NCBI GenBank assembly: GCA_008921705.1
Contig: VFFE01007583.1
Span: forward strand, 1,121,287-1,185,286
Reading direction: 5' to 3'
Origin: Burhinus oedicnemus
Taxonomy: Eukaryota; Chordata; Aves; Charadriiformes; Burhinidae
DNA length: 64,000 nt
The translations under genes were made by a program, and so were the position numbers. The notes below the pieces were generated by a model. It had not been told where the DNA came from and made no database searches. It saw only the letters and a list, made by a program, of their open reading frames with translations. Every line of letters begins with the position of its first letter. The first letter of the stretch is position 1. Positions 13,401-24,041 of this stretch are shown piece by piece.

Positions 13401-14944
13401 ACAAAAGAAACTTTTGTCATTAAAAGCAGATCTTATCTAAAGTGCCTTAGTCACTGAATGAGTCCTAAATGCTTATCTTTTTTTAATGAAAAATAAGCCT
13501 TCTAAGGGATTTGGATGCTTCTGAAAATAAAGTTAAGCTCCTAAATTGCTTGACATGATGTAAATCAATTTAATTGGACACAGTTTATGCATACTTCTAG
13601 ATCTTCATCATGAAAGAAGCAGGAACATGGCGAGCATCTCTGCTACATGAAATCTTGTGGAAGAGATGTCAAAGCTAGGCATAAAGTAACTATACTTAAA
13701 TAAATGCATAATGGCAGCACCTTCTATAGAGACTTTTTAAAAATGATGGACTTGCACAATGAGCAGAAGTGCTCTCTTCCTAAATATGCAGACTTGTATA
13801 ACTTTCTGGCAGAATTCCTTAGTACCTAATAACTGTCTTTTGAAGCTTTTTTCCTTTCCTTCCCCTTCTCTCTCTCTCTTAGCATGCATTTTGCCATCAT
13901 AATGCCATGAAAGTGTTTTTATTGTCTGTCACCAAACTGTAAAAAAACCACTTTTTATGGTGTATGATAGAGGATAACTTTTTTTTTCCTTTTGCCTAAC
14001 TAGCTCCTTTTTGTATTTTGAATGGAAAAGAGGCTAGGGTAACATATTACAAAAAGGTTACAGCTAATACTCCATTAACTTCTTTTTTTAAGACTAAAAT
14101 TACGGTCATACCACTTTTTTCACTATGGAAAAAAGTCTGCTTTTTGTTCTCTGATTACTTTGTCCAGATGTTTCATGTTGTCTTCTGTGTGATTACATCT
14201 TGAAAGGTTACTGCAGAAGTAAAATAACTGTCTTCTTGCAGAAACCCTAGGGAAACCCATGGACAAGAAATAAAAGTTAAAAGCATACACTGATGCTTTG
14301 CTATTAAAGAGAAAAATGTAGATTGCTGCTGAAAATGTTAAAAAAATGAAAAAAGATTTTCTGTTCCACCAGTAGCGAAGCATAGCTGTGCATAAGTGTC
14401 TGTGCATATATTTTTAAAAATAAAATTATTTTTGAGAAAAACAGTCTCACTAAATGCAGAACATCAGTCTCTAGGTATAGGGCTGGAAAGACCAGGAGCC
14501 TCCAACCTTTGTATAAACTTGGGAAGAAGAGAAAATGCTGCTTGCTTTTTCCCACACCCCGCCCCCCCCCAAGATCAGTGACTTAGCCTGCTGTAAGATT
14601 TAATCTTAAGTGCATCTCTAAAAGTACTTTTTCCTTATGATTTTCTATGTCTCCAATCTACTCACTTCCCTTGCCTCCCTTTCCACTGGCTTGCTCTGGT
14701 TGCTGCATTGTTTGTGTGATGCCAGAAGGGAGGAAAATGTGGTCAAATGCTGCCTTACACTTAGATGTCATGTTCTTGAAAGTAGAGGAAAGAGTGTATG
14801 TGGAAACTTCTGGAAGAAAATTTATGGCAGTGTTGCCTATGAACTAGCAGAACTGAAGGCCCTCACTTTTTTGAACTGTAGTTGTTTGGGATTTTTATTG
14901 GCAGATCCACAAATATTGTCAAAAACTTGTTTGTTTGTTGGCTT

Positions 14945-14964
14945 CCCCCCCGCCCCCGCCCCGG
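14945..14964. repeat. C-rich low-complexity tract
   Basis: Blocks of 7, 5 and 4 C are separated by single G bases in otherwise AT-rich DNA. A similar tract lies at 14556-14570. Both are short, strand-asymmetric and likely length-variable. Confidence 0.85.
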
Positions 14965-15180
14965 GATTCTCTGCATGTGACTGCATAGTGTGTTTCTTCC
15001 ATAGCAGTATCACTTTAGGGCAGTTTATTTTAGCAAATGAGACCATACCCTTAAAAAATACTGGACAGTTCATCTTACACTTACTGTACACTTAAATGGA
15101 TGTTGAAACTCCGATCCAGATGGAATCTATTACAGGGGTCCTATTCAGTCCAACGAGGCCAAGACTTTTGCCTGTATTCA

Positions 15181-15762
15181 TGCCATGGTAACCCCAGCTT
15201 GCAACTAAGCACCACACAGCCGTTTGCTCACTTCCTCTCATGGCAGGATGGGGGAGAGAATCAGGAGAGTAAAAGTGAGAAAACTTGTGGGTTGAGATAA
15301 AGACAGTTGAATAAATAAAGCAAAAGCCACGTGTACAAGCAAAGCAATACGAGGAGTTCGTTCAGTACTTCCCATGGGCAGGCAGGTGTTCAGCCATCTC
15401 TGGGAAAGCAGGGCTCCATCACGTGTTACAGTTACTTGGGAAGACAAATGCCATCACTCTGAATGTCTCCCCCTTCCTTCTTCTTCCCCCAGCTTTATAT
15501 ACTGGCCATGATGTCACATGGTATGGAATATTTCTTTGGTCAGTTGGGGTCAGCTGTCCCAGCTCTATCCCCTCCCAGCTTCTTGGATCTCCTCTGCCTT
15601 CTTGTTGGCAGGCCCGTATGAGAAGCTGAAAAGTCCTTGACTGCTTAGCGACAACTAAAATATCATTGTGTTATCAAAATTGTTCTCACCCTAAATCCAA
15701 AATACAGCACTATACCAGCTGCTAGTAAGAAAATTAACCCTATCCCAGCTGAAACCAGGACA
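15181..15762 (-). mobile_element. Endogenous retrovirus 3' LTR (avian, ~582 bp)
   Basis: On the minus strand the element begins TGTCCTGGTTTCAGCTGGGA (from 15762) and ends with the TG...CA-type terminus at 15181. Near mid-element it carries a TATA box in the context CAGTATATAAAGC. This layout and much of the sequence match a high-copy avian ERV LTR that I recognise by eye. A second copy, in the opposite orientation, is at 30437-31015; the two share roughly four bases in five by eye and are almost equal in length (582 and 579). Internal ERV sequence follows on the plus-strand right (15763 onward), which on the sense strand is upstream, so this is the 3' LTR. The five bases outside it are ATTCA (15176-15180). 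The 5' LTR and most of the provirus are absent. I infer an ERVL-like class but cannot prove it. Confidence 0.8.
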
Positions 15763-16560
15763 TTCTCCACCACTTATTCCATACCTTTTAAGTCATGCTC
15801 AGGTCCCACACTATCCAGTGCATCCTCATTAACCACCCCCCCCCTTCCTATCCTTTGGTATTATATACAGATACTGTTCCCCTAGTCTATGGACCACCCC
15901 TGTAAAATGTCCACAAAATGTCCACTGAGTTTTAGTCCATGAGTCTGGGCTCCATCTGTTATGGTGGTCACTCAGGACAGAAGTTGTGTGTTGCAGGGAG
16001 TTACTGTGCACAAAAGCCAGCTCAGGTCAGGTCAATGCTGCACTTGCACTGTTTCTTGTAAGGCTTGTCCTCCGTTGATTCAGGTGGTTCCTGCTGTAGT
16101 GATTCCTGTATCATGCAACTCAAATCATGGGTTACATCACTTTAAAGGTATTTTCATTACAATCTCCACCCATGGTCCCTTTGGGCCAAGTTACAGGGTT
16201 TAATATTGCAATGAACTCCTCCCCTTGCTCCTAGCCTGGCTAGCAACAATTACTGCTATAGTAATTCTCATAACATGCAACTCAAATCCCAGCTTTAACT
16301 TCATGCCTGATTTCTCTACCTCCTCCCTCCCACGAGTGGTGCAGGGACACAGGGAATGGTGGTTGCGGTCACTTCATCGCATGTTTCTGCTGCTTCTTTC
16401 TCTTCAGAGGGAGGCCCGTGGAGCAAAATTTGCAAGATGTGGTCCATGAGAGGTCTGCAGCCTGAGGAGGGGATGTCAGTGTAATGAGACAACCAACAGA
16501 TGCAATAGTTTGTGAAGAGAGGATGAAAAATAAGGGGGACTTGGTTGAAATAGGGCCACA
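15763..16560 (-). mobile_element. Remnant of ERV internal region upstream of the 3' LTR
   Basis: This stretch is contiguous with the LTR at 15762 and, on the sense (minus) strand, ends in a purine-rich segment (GGTGGAGAA) directly before the LTR. That is where a polypurine primer site is expected. The sequence resembles the 3' internal part of the same avian ERV family as I remember it. It encodes no recognisable retroviral protein, and only short frames are open. It contains a partly conserved direct repeat of about 36 bp: 16091-16126 and 16251-16288 share the core CATGCAACTCAAATC. The right boundary with the CR1 is uncertain by about 100 bp. Confidence 0.55.
16091..16288. repeat. ~160-bp-spaced direct repeat inside the ERV remnant
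   Basis: Two related segments, 16091-16126 and 16251-16288, share CTGCT/ATAGT-type sequence followed by an identical CATGCAACTCAAATC core. The spacing of about 160 bp suggests a diverged tandem duplication in the untranslated 3' internal region of the provirus. Confidence 0.6.
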
Positions 16561-16569
16561 GTAACAGTC

Positions 16570-16809
16570 TTGGACATGGTGATAATATACCACAGAGCAG
16601 CTCCCCCAGTAGATGCTGAAGCAGCTGTCTCTGCTAGGGTAGAGGCTCAAACCAGGACAACTGAGCTTCAGATGGTGGATGCAGCCCTCCAAGTCCCAGT
16701 CTGCAGGGAGTGCCTGAGGCCTGCCTCTGATACCAGGAGAGATAGCTGTGTCCTGCAGAAGGTGTGCCAACATGGAGAAGCTGTGCTACCAAGGGAGGAG
16801 TTACAGTAG
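16570..16809 (+). pseudogene. CR1 ORF1 fragment with Cys-rich motif
   Basis: The open frame reads through the N-terminal part of the CR1 ORF1 product. In order it has an Ala-rich segment (RAAPPVDAEAAVSARVEAQ), then a Cys-containing module (VCRECLRPAS about residues 44-53, then CVLQKVCQHGE about 60-70) that resembles the zinc-binding region of CR1 ORF1 proteins, and it ends at a TAG at 16807-16809. In intact CR1 the frame continues into a coiled-coil-like region. Here the in-frame stop and the nested insertion at 16864 break it. ORF1 proteins are nucleic-acid-binding partners of the retrotransposition complex. This copy cannot be functional. Confidence 0.55.
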
Positions 16810-16857
16810 GAAGTGAGCAGGCTGCGCAGTATCAGAGAACATCAGGGAGATAGACGG

Positions 16858-16863
16858 GATCAT
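16858..16863. repeat. Left copy of 6-bp target-site duplication (GATCAT)
   Basis: GATCAT at 16858-16863 is repeated at 18025-18030. The two copies bracket the younger CR1, and joining the outer flanks restores an uninterrupted CR1 ORF1 sequence. This supports a target-primed insertion at this point. Confidence 0.7.
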
Positions 16864-18024
16864 GATCAATAGATGTCATCTAGCTGGACTTGTGCAAGGC
16901 ATTTGACACTGTCCTGCGTGACATCCTGGTCTCTAAATTGGAGAGACATGGATTTGATGGGTGGACCACTCAGTGGATAAGGAATTGGCTGGACGGACGC
17001 ACTCAAAGAGTTGCGGTCAATGGCTCGATGTCCAAGTGGAGATCAGTGACGAGTGGCGTTCCTCAGGGGTCGGCACGGGGACCGGTACTATTTAACATCT
17101 TTGTTGGTGACATGGATGTAGGGACTGAGTGTGCCCTTGGCAAGTTTGCTGACAACACCAAGCTGTGTGGAGCAGTTGACACGCTGGAGGGAAGGCATGC
17201 CATTCAGAGGGACCTGGACAAGCTTGAGAGGTGGGCCTGTGCCAACCTCATGAAGTTCAATAAGGTCAAATGCAAGGTCCTGCACCTGGGTCAGAGCAAT
17301 CCCAAGCACAAATACAGGCAAGTTGAAGAACGGATTGAGAACAGCCCTGAGGAGAAGGACTTGGGAATGTTGGTGGATGAGAAGCTCAACATGAGCCAGC
17401 AATGTGCACTTGCAGCCCAGAAAGCCAACTGCATCCTGGGCTGCATCAAAAGAAGCATGGCCAGCAGGCCGAGGGAGGTGATTCTGCCCCTCTACTCTGC
17501 TCTCGTGAGACCCCACCTGGAATACTGTGTCCGGCTCTGGAGCCCCCAACATAAGAAGGACACGGACCTGTTGGAGTGGGTCCAGAGGAGGGCCACGAAG
17601 ATGATCAGAGGGCTGGAACATCTCTCCTACAAAAACAGGCTGAGAGTTGGGGTTGTTCAGCCTGGAGAAGAGAAGGTGCCGGGGAGACCTTAGAGCAGCC
17701 TTCCAGTATCTGTATGGGGCCTACAAGAAAGCTGGAGAGGGACTTTTTACAAGGGCCTGTAGTGATAGGACAAGGGATAATAGCTTCAAACTGGAAGAGG
17801 GTAGATTTAGCTTAGATCTCAGGGAGAAATTTTTCACTATGAGGGTGGTGAGGCACTGGAACAGGTTGCCCAGGGAAGCTGTGGAGGCCCCGTCCCTGGA
17901 AGTGTTCAAGGCCAGGCTGGATGAGGCTTTGAGCAACGAGGTCTAGCGGAAGGTGTCCTTGCCCATGGCAAGGGGCTTGGAACTAGATGATCTTTAAGGC
18001 CCCTTCCAACCTAAACCAGTCTAT
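16864..18024 (+). mobile_element. CR1 LINE, younger 5'-truncated copy nested in an older CR1
   Basis: It begins inside the ORF2 reverse transcriptase domain (just upstream of motif A) and runs through the ORF2 C-terminus and the 3' UTR, ending near ACCAGTCTAT. It is flanked by GATCAT on both sides. The sequence is close to the avian CR1 consensus as I recall it, with far fewer disruptions than the host copy, so it is the younger of the two. 5' truncation is normal for CR1. The 3' end lacks a long octamer microsatellite. The fragment at 24042-24332 is nearly identical over the shared 290 bp. Confidence 0.85.
16870..17946 (+). pseudogene. CR1 ORF2 reverse transcriptase, C-terminal half, frameshifted
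   Basis: ORF2 encodes the endonuclease/reverse transcriptase that copies CR1 RNA at a nicked target. Seen here are motif A ([10 protein letters not shown], catalytic Asp codon 17-16889 region at 16887-16889), motif B (TSGVPQGS, 17049-17072) and motif C as FADN (17145-17156), where the canonical FADD has lost its second Asp (AAC at 17154-17156). After these come the thumb and the C-terminal region with [12 protein letters not shown] and [14 protein letters not shown]. An in-frame TAG lies at 16881-16883. Near 17643-17650 a 2-nt loss in a GAGAGAG-like run shifts the frame; the C-terminus ([19 protein letters not shown]) continues in the next frame to a TAG at 17944-17946. The EN domain and fingers are missing by truncation. 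The copy is dead. Confidence 0.85.
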
Positions 18025-19637
18025 GATCATCTCTGAGACTCAACAGCTTGAAGAGTCTTGGCCCCCATCTGTAACAAAGAAGCAGGCAGTGTCTACTCCC
18101 CATATCAAGGTAAGGAAGAACTTGGAGAAGAGGAAGGATGGAAGCAGGTGCCTTCTGGCACCAAGAGGAAGTCTCTTGCCCCACCTAATGATTTGCAAGT
18201 GTAAAATGGTTTGCCACTGTCAGAGTTCAAGAGGAGCCAGAAGTGCCTACAAACAAAGGACCTGGTCCACTTAACCCTAAACTACACAAGACTACCAGGA
18301 AGAAAACAGTGGCTGCAGTGGCCATGAGATGGTGGAGCTCAGGATCCTGAGGACAGGGAGGAGGGTGTAAAGCAAGCTCCCAACTCTGGACTTGAGGAGA
18401 GCAGGCTTTGGCCTCCTCAAAGATCCACTTGGAAGAGTCCCACGCGAAAAGGGTTGGAGGGAAGTGTGAGCCAAGAAAGCAGGTTAATATTCAAGGATCA
18501 CCTTGAAATCAAGAGTTTCATCCCAGTGAATATGAAGTCAGGCAAAAATGCCAGGAGGCCTGCGTGGGTGAACAAGGAGGTCCTTGTTCAAACACAAACT
18601 CAAGCACAAAAAGGAAGCATACAAAGGGTGGACTAAGGACTGAGTAGCCTTGAAGGAATACGGAGACCCTATCCAAGCATCCGGTGATGAAGTTAAGGAA
18701 GCTAAAGTCCAGATGGAATTGGATCTGGCCAGGGATATGAAAGACAACAAGCAGGGCTTCTGTAAATACACAGGCAACGTAAAGAAGACTAGGGAAAATG
18801 TGGGAGATGGGGGACCTGGTTACACAGGACATGGAAAAGACTGATGTACTGAATTCCTTCTTGTGCCTCAGTCTGTACTAGGAAGAGTAGCCTTCAGGGG
18901 TCCTAGAGACCATGAGGAAAGTCTGAAGAAAGGAAGACATAACCTTGATGGAAGAGGATCAGGTCAGGGGGTACTTTAGCAAACTGGACATACATATGCC
19001 CCGATGGGATGCACTCACAATTGCCGAGGGAGCTGGCAGGTGTCATTGCAAGACCACTCTCAATAATCTTTGATCTATCATGGCAACTGAGAGAAGTGCC
19101 TGAAGACTGGAGGAAAGCGAACGTCACCCCTGTCTTCAAGAAGGAGGATCCTGGGAACTACAGGCTGGTCAGCCTCACTTTGATCCCTGGGAAGGTGATG
19201 GAGCAGCTATTCCTGGAAACCATTTCCAGGCACATTGAGGACAGAAAAAAATCATCAGGAGTAGTCAGCATGGCTTCACCAATGAAAAGTCATGCTTGAC
19301 CAACTTGATAATCTTCTGCAATTAAATGAGTGGCCTGGTAGATGAGGGGAGAGCAGTGGATGTTGTCTACCTGGACTTCAGTAGGGCCTTTGGCACTGTC
19401 TCCCATAAGATCCTCATAGACGAGCTCTTGATCTATGGGCTGGATAAACAGACAGTGAGGTGGGTTGAAAACTGGGTGAATGGCTGGGCCCAGATGGTGT
19501 CTATCCTTGGAGATATTCAGAAAGAGTCTGGACATGGTCCTGGGCAGCTGGCTCTAGGTGGCCCTCCTTGAGCAGGCGGTTGGACCAGATTGCCTCCAGA
19601 GGTCCCTTTCAACCTCCACCATTCTGTGATTCTGTAA
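18025..19637 (+). mobile_element. CR1 LINE (older copy), 3' segment with internal deletions
   Basis: This continues the CR1 interrupted at 16863. In order it shows the second half of ORF1 (to about 18310), a junction near 18310-18345 where the ORF1/ORF2 boundary and the endonuclease region are missing, an ORF2 linker and reverse transcriptase N-terminal half (to about 19497), a second junction that skips motifs B and C and the thumb, and a CR1 3' UTR ending CCATTCTGTGATTCTGTAA at about 19637. The 3' UTR differs from that of the nested copy, so the two belong to different CR1 subfamilies. Many frameshifts and stops indicate greater age. Confidence 0.8.
18345..19500 (+). pseudogene. CR1 ORF2 remnant: linker and RT fingers/palm, decayed
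   Basis: Recognisable pieces lie in several frames. KSGKNARRPAWVNKE lies near 18537-18580. RPLSIIFDLSWQLREVPEDW and FKKEDPGNYRLVSLT (reverse transcriptase finger motifs) lie in the open frame starting at 19009. Motif A, YLDFSRAFGTV, has its catalytic Asp codon at 19374-19376. In the usual AFDTV the Asp has become Gly (GGC at 19392-19394). Beyond WVENWVNGW the sequence jumps to the 3' UTR, so motifs B and C are absent. At least three frame changes and several stops are present, so it is non-functional. Confidence 0.75.
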
Positions 19638-22288
19638 TGCTTGTGCATATCAAAAATCGAAGTTGTACTGTGAGGCTTACTGAAAGGTCAAAAAAGATAA
19701 AAGTGGATGAAGCAGAGAGTCAGAAAGAGCCACAGAACAATCATGTTAACTCAAAATAAGAGAGAAATCAAGAGTTCCTGGCAGGATTCTAGAAATAAGA
19801 CTATTTATTATGATCTCCAAGACTTTCTCTTGTCTATGTCCAACTGGGAGTCCTCCCTACTATTTGTTGTCTCGTGCAGAAGCTAAGCATGAAATCTGTG
19901 ATTGTAAACTTGCTTTGCTTAGTTCTTAACTTTGACCTTCTGGTGTTCAAAAGTAGTAGGCATAATGGTTTACATGAGACAGTAACAAAAATATGGATTG
20001 GGCATAGTTTTATGCGTGAAATTAGAACTCCACAAGCTGTGTAGACTAGTGGAGTATCTTGTGTGAGTGTGTTTAACCTACTCACCCCAAACCCACAAAA
20101 CCAAAATCCAAAATCCCACACCCTAACAATTACCTCTGCTCTTTCTGTAAACTATCTAGCATACAGAAAATTGGGTTGGAAGCCAATGGCAATACATTCT
20201 CTTCCTTCAGTAGTGTCACTCTTAACTGCAGGAAGAACACAGGAAGTTTATAGTTGGAAATCGTGTAATTTAAATTCATTTTTGCAATATTCTGAAGAGT
20301 TGAATCCCTTAAAAAATTGCTTTACATAAAATAATTGCTGCTACTGAGACACTGACACTTCAGGATTATATTGCAAGCAAAGGAATGCTTTGGCTGAACA
20401 CAAATGATTAAGTCTTCAGTAGACCCAGGAGAGCCATCTAATCTGTAATTACAAAGAGGTTTTTGAGATAAAGACTTCCAATGTCAAACTCTCAATTTAT
20501 CAGATGTATTATATGTAGGAGAACAGAGTAATTATTTTATGCTTTTGGCTGAAATTATTTGTACTAGACATTTTCAGGTGGTAGGACCTCAGGTGTTCCA
20601 GTCTATGGACAAGTGTTGTTCTGTGGAGCATTGCCAGCTGTTTTGCAGGGCTGCTCCTTTCTATGAGGAAAGCATCTGTCAAACTACAAATATGTCACTT
20701 TCTGCTACTAAAAGCTATGTTTTGGACATGTGTGTGCATGCACATGCACTTCTCTGTCCCTCACCCCTTTTTATGACCACAAAAACTGAGAGACAACACA
20801 GGTGGAGAAACTTGCAGGTTACTGGAATTCTGAGCACAACAAGATTGTAGGAGTAGAGTTGGTGGGAATAAGTTTTAAAGAGTGTTTAGGCATAAAGTGA
20901 ATGAGGATAAGGATATCTTATAAGTAGTTAAATTCTTGTGGTGAGCACTTGCATCTGGTTACAGGTATCTGAACAGATGCACAGAGTGTGCTTTGGAATG
21001 GATTGACTGATTTTGTCTCTATTTTTGAATGGATGTGCAAGAAAACCAGTGCTCTTAACCTGCTTTAAGATTACAGCAAGGTGAAGGTAGAATAGGTCAA
21101 AAGCGGAGTATGAATCTAGTTGTCCTTGTAGGTTTTAACTATTCAGACACACTGAAAACATAATTTCCTTGATCTTTACTGCTGCAATGTGAATTAGATA
21201 GTGTAGAAAAATCCTTCCTCTGTTTCCATATGTTGCCTCAAGAGTATACAATCCAAGGATAGTTTTGGACCTTACTGCAGTGCCATGAATGATGAACCAC
21301 AGGGCAATGTTTTCAGGCTTAGCAGAAACATGAGAGCTAGAGTCAGTAGGTATTGCCAGCAACTGTACTTGACTGGATGGTTTGGAATGATGGGCAGAAG
21401 TGTTACAGGTAAATTCATAAAAGTCTCCATGGTTCCAACAATGGCACGAATATATTGGTTGTAGGTGCTGTATTTCAGAGACATAAAATCAGAGAAAAAA
21501 GGCTGTGCTCCCAGAAGGAATTAGAGAACCGTGATGTCGTATGCACAGAGTGACTGTCATTTGCAAACAAGCTACGGATATGTCTTACTGATGGACTTAC
21601 TCAGATGTGAGTGAAACAGTACTGCGGACGTGAACCACAGCTGACCATGTTAGCGGTTTCAGTGATCATTAGAGCTGAAGGAAAAACAGGGACTGAGGTG
21701 TATGTTTGGAGAAGTGATGTGCGATTTTAATTCCATTAATTTGAGATGAAGTGGGCAGAAACTTTTGGGATGCTGTCTTTGGGAAAAACCTTTCTCAGGC
21801 ATTTGTTTATTGGAGTAATTGACAAATTAAACTGTAGTCTTAAAGCAATAGAGAAAACTGCTTTTTAAAATTTTATGGATTGCAATGCCACTATTTTTAT
21901 TTATTTATTTATTTTAAAACATCAAATTTTACTGGCTAGTATCTTTATGAACCAAGAGCTGATACTGATGTCTAGAAGTTTAATTCTTAGTCATTCCAAA
22001 GATACTAGTTATTTGAACTGGTCAATTGCAAGGAAATAAGATATTTGCACGTCAAGAGCCCTGGAAAATCTACACCACAGGAGCATATGTAGTGACTCAA
22101 ACCAAATCACTGTGTACTCGTATCCTATCTCTGATAAATGGCTAGGAGGTTATAAGTAAGCAAAGAGTGGGTACTTACAAAGACTAAAAGAGCAGGGTGT
22201 GTATGATACATATTCCTAATTCTTGTTCAGTTTTGACTGGTCTTTTCTCAAGGAATTCCAGAACTGCCTGTGGTTTCTCCAGACTTAG
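19638..22288. other. Unannotated DNA
   Basis: No gene or recognisable repeat was found. An A/C-rich stretch lies at about 20080-20135, and a (TTTA)n microsatellite lies at 21893-21915. Open frames here are short and lack supporting context. Confidence 0.5.
21893..21915. repeat. (TTTA)n microsatellite
   Basis: About five TTTA/ATTT units, followed by TTTTAAAA. It is a simple AT-rich tetranucleotide repeat with no associated element recognised. Confidence 0.9.
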
Positions 22289-22392
22289 GTAACCCTTTGT
22301 GGATTTCCTTGCATGAGTGTGTCCAGTCTCTTCTTGAACTTGTGTAAATTTTTAATGTGCACTATATCCTTGGCAAGGAGTTCCACAACTTG
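22289..22392 (-). mobile_element. Ancient CR1/L3-like LINE fragment (ORF2 C-terminus)
   Basis: Read on the minus strand, the segment resembles the C-terminal coding part of old amniote CR1 elements: GTGGAACTCCTTGCCAAGGA, then a stretch corresponding to a short linker, then TTCAAGAAGAGACTGGACA and a CATGCAAGGAAATCC-type end. The match is diverged, with no intact frame and no defined ends. I infer an early CR1 subfamily that predates the other CR1 copies in this window. Confidence 0.5.
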
Positions 22393-24041
22393 TCTCCAAT
22401 TTAAGATATAGCTGACTGGGGCTGTGAAGATGGATGCCTACCATCTTCAGAGATGTCCATTTTACTGAATACCTGAAAAAGACACTTGTTCAGTGGAAGA
22501 ACATTCACTTTGCCTTCTGCATGGCATTGACATACATTTTATGTCCAGTATTACACCTGCACTTAAGCATCTTAAGCATCTTCATTAACAACTCTGACTT
22601 GCTTAATGTGGAAGAGGAAGCAAGATAGTAGAGACAACGCAATACATGGGGTATATCAATTAATCCTGCTGAAATTTGGGTCATGTCAGCCTGTGCAAAT
22701 CAATGTGATGACTCTGATCATCAGGAATCACTGTTTATGGTAGTTGAGGTATGGGTACTGCTCCCTGCTTTGTAGGAATACCCTGTTTTGTTGTCCACTT
22801 TTCCTTGATGGAGGTGACTCATGACATTGGCTGAAAGCAGATATGCACTGATTACTGAGAATGAATGGAAGGTCTGAGTCCTTAAAAGGACTTCTTGTGA
22901 CATCACCTAACCTGTATTTCTTCTTGTACTTCATCAGGCATGTGAAGGACAAACAAGAACCCCTATTTTGCATTTTTGTAGAAGTAAATTCAAGTAACTC
23001 TCTTTAGTTTTTGTCACCCTTGCTTCTTAATTTTATATGAGGAAAAATATGGCTGCTGTCAAGTAAATTATGATTGCTTTGGATTTTTTTTTCTTGCTGC
23101 AGAGACAGCAGCATATTGTACCACTGAAATCCTAGCTGAGGCTATTCTTGGTTAAGGGTAGTGCAGGTGGTAGCAAGTGTTTGAGGGACAGAGCCCAAAA
23201 TTTAATTAGGAAAGCAAGCTTTTTCTGTTGTCCTGTTACAATGGGAGTGCTCACCTTGATTCTTTAGTAGTCTCTCTAGTTTGATGAGACAGATGGTATT
23301 TTACTGTGGCTATAAAATAGTAATTTAGACTTGAAATGTCCCAAGGTGATTTTTTAAAAATTATTTTTATTTTATTTTTTTGCTTGTAAGTAATGGGTCA
23401 TGATTGTGTCTGAAAATACACAAAGATGTAAATATGTCTGAAGCTTTTCTTTGTGACAAAAGCAGACTGTTGTTTCAAATGGGGATGAACTGCTAAGTAC
23501 TACATCTATAATAATAAAAAAACCTCTTGAAACAGTTCTGTATCATTCCACAAGACCACTTGCATGGTGTTATTTTAGGAAAAATGACTTTAAAACCTGC
23601 TGAAATATGCAATGGAACTGTATACTTGGGATTGTTGTAGGAATTTGCGTTCAGCTCTGCAACTCATTTTTCAGTAGACTGGAAGAAACTTTATGATCGT
23701 ATCTCCCTTCCAGTGAATCTGTTGTGAATGCATCTGTGTGGTGTCTTTAATTCATTAGAAATTCTGATTTTTCATGAGGCTGCTTCATTTTCATGATGAG
23801 TCAAGGAAATGCAATCATGTGAATGCCTGCAGTTGAGCCTAACAGTATAATGCAGGATGATGTAATGTGAACCCTCAGAAACCTCAAAGCTGTTTTTTGT
23901 GCCCACACTAATGTAACAAATAATAAAAAATTAATATAATCTCCACTGGTATTTCAGCATGTCTCCTCTTCGGGTATGTCAAAGTACAGTACAAGACCTG
24001 TGATACATTTATGGCAGGAAGTTGTCATATGTTTGAACAAG
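22393..24041. other. Unannotated DNA
   Basis: No gene or repeat family was recognised. A TTTTTCTTGCTGCAG acceptor-like sequence ends near 23102, but the following frames close within about 20 codons. Confidence 0.5.

Larger units (their letters stand above)
8720..15180. other. Unannotated AT-rich DNA with simple repeats
   Basis: No gene or recognisable transposon was found in this 6.5-kb stretch. It contains long T runs (near 9824-9840 and 10841-10853), a G-rich/GT tract at 10420-10457, a pyrimidine tract near 13850-13880 and C-rich runs near 14562-14570 and 14945-14964. The longest non-transposon open frame of the window (14637-15095, 152 codons) lies here. It has no recognisable domain and a large overlapping frame on the other strand, so it is not called as a gene. 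Confidence 0.5.
16561..16863 (+). mobile_element. CR1 LINE (older copy), 5' segment
   Basis: This is the left part of a CR1 whose right part resumes at 18025. Sequence from about 16600 matches the CR1 ORF1 region as I know it, including the segments encoding CRECL and SCVLQKVC. It stops at the GATCAT of 16858-16863. The consensus continuation (ATCTCTGAGAC...) reappears at 18028, exactly on the far side of the inserted younger CR1. The 5' boundary next to the ERV remnant is not sharp and may lie up to 100 bp either way. Confidence 0.7.

Noticed and set aside
14637..15095. 152-codon open frame, the longest outside transposons
   Set aside because: No recognisable domain, no splice or promoter context, C-rich low-complexity sequence inside, and a long overlapping frame on the opposite strand. 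Consistent with chance.
16369..16773. 134-codon minus-strand frame across the ERV/CR1 junction
   Set aside because: It spans two unrelated elements, has no retroviral motif, and is antisense to the CR1 ORF1 frame.
17088..17621. 177-codon minus-strand open frame within the CR1
   Set aside because: It is the antisense shadow of the CR1 reverse transcriptase frame, which matches known CR1 motifs in the plus direction.
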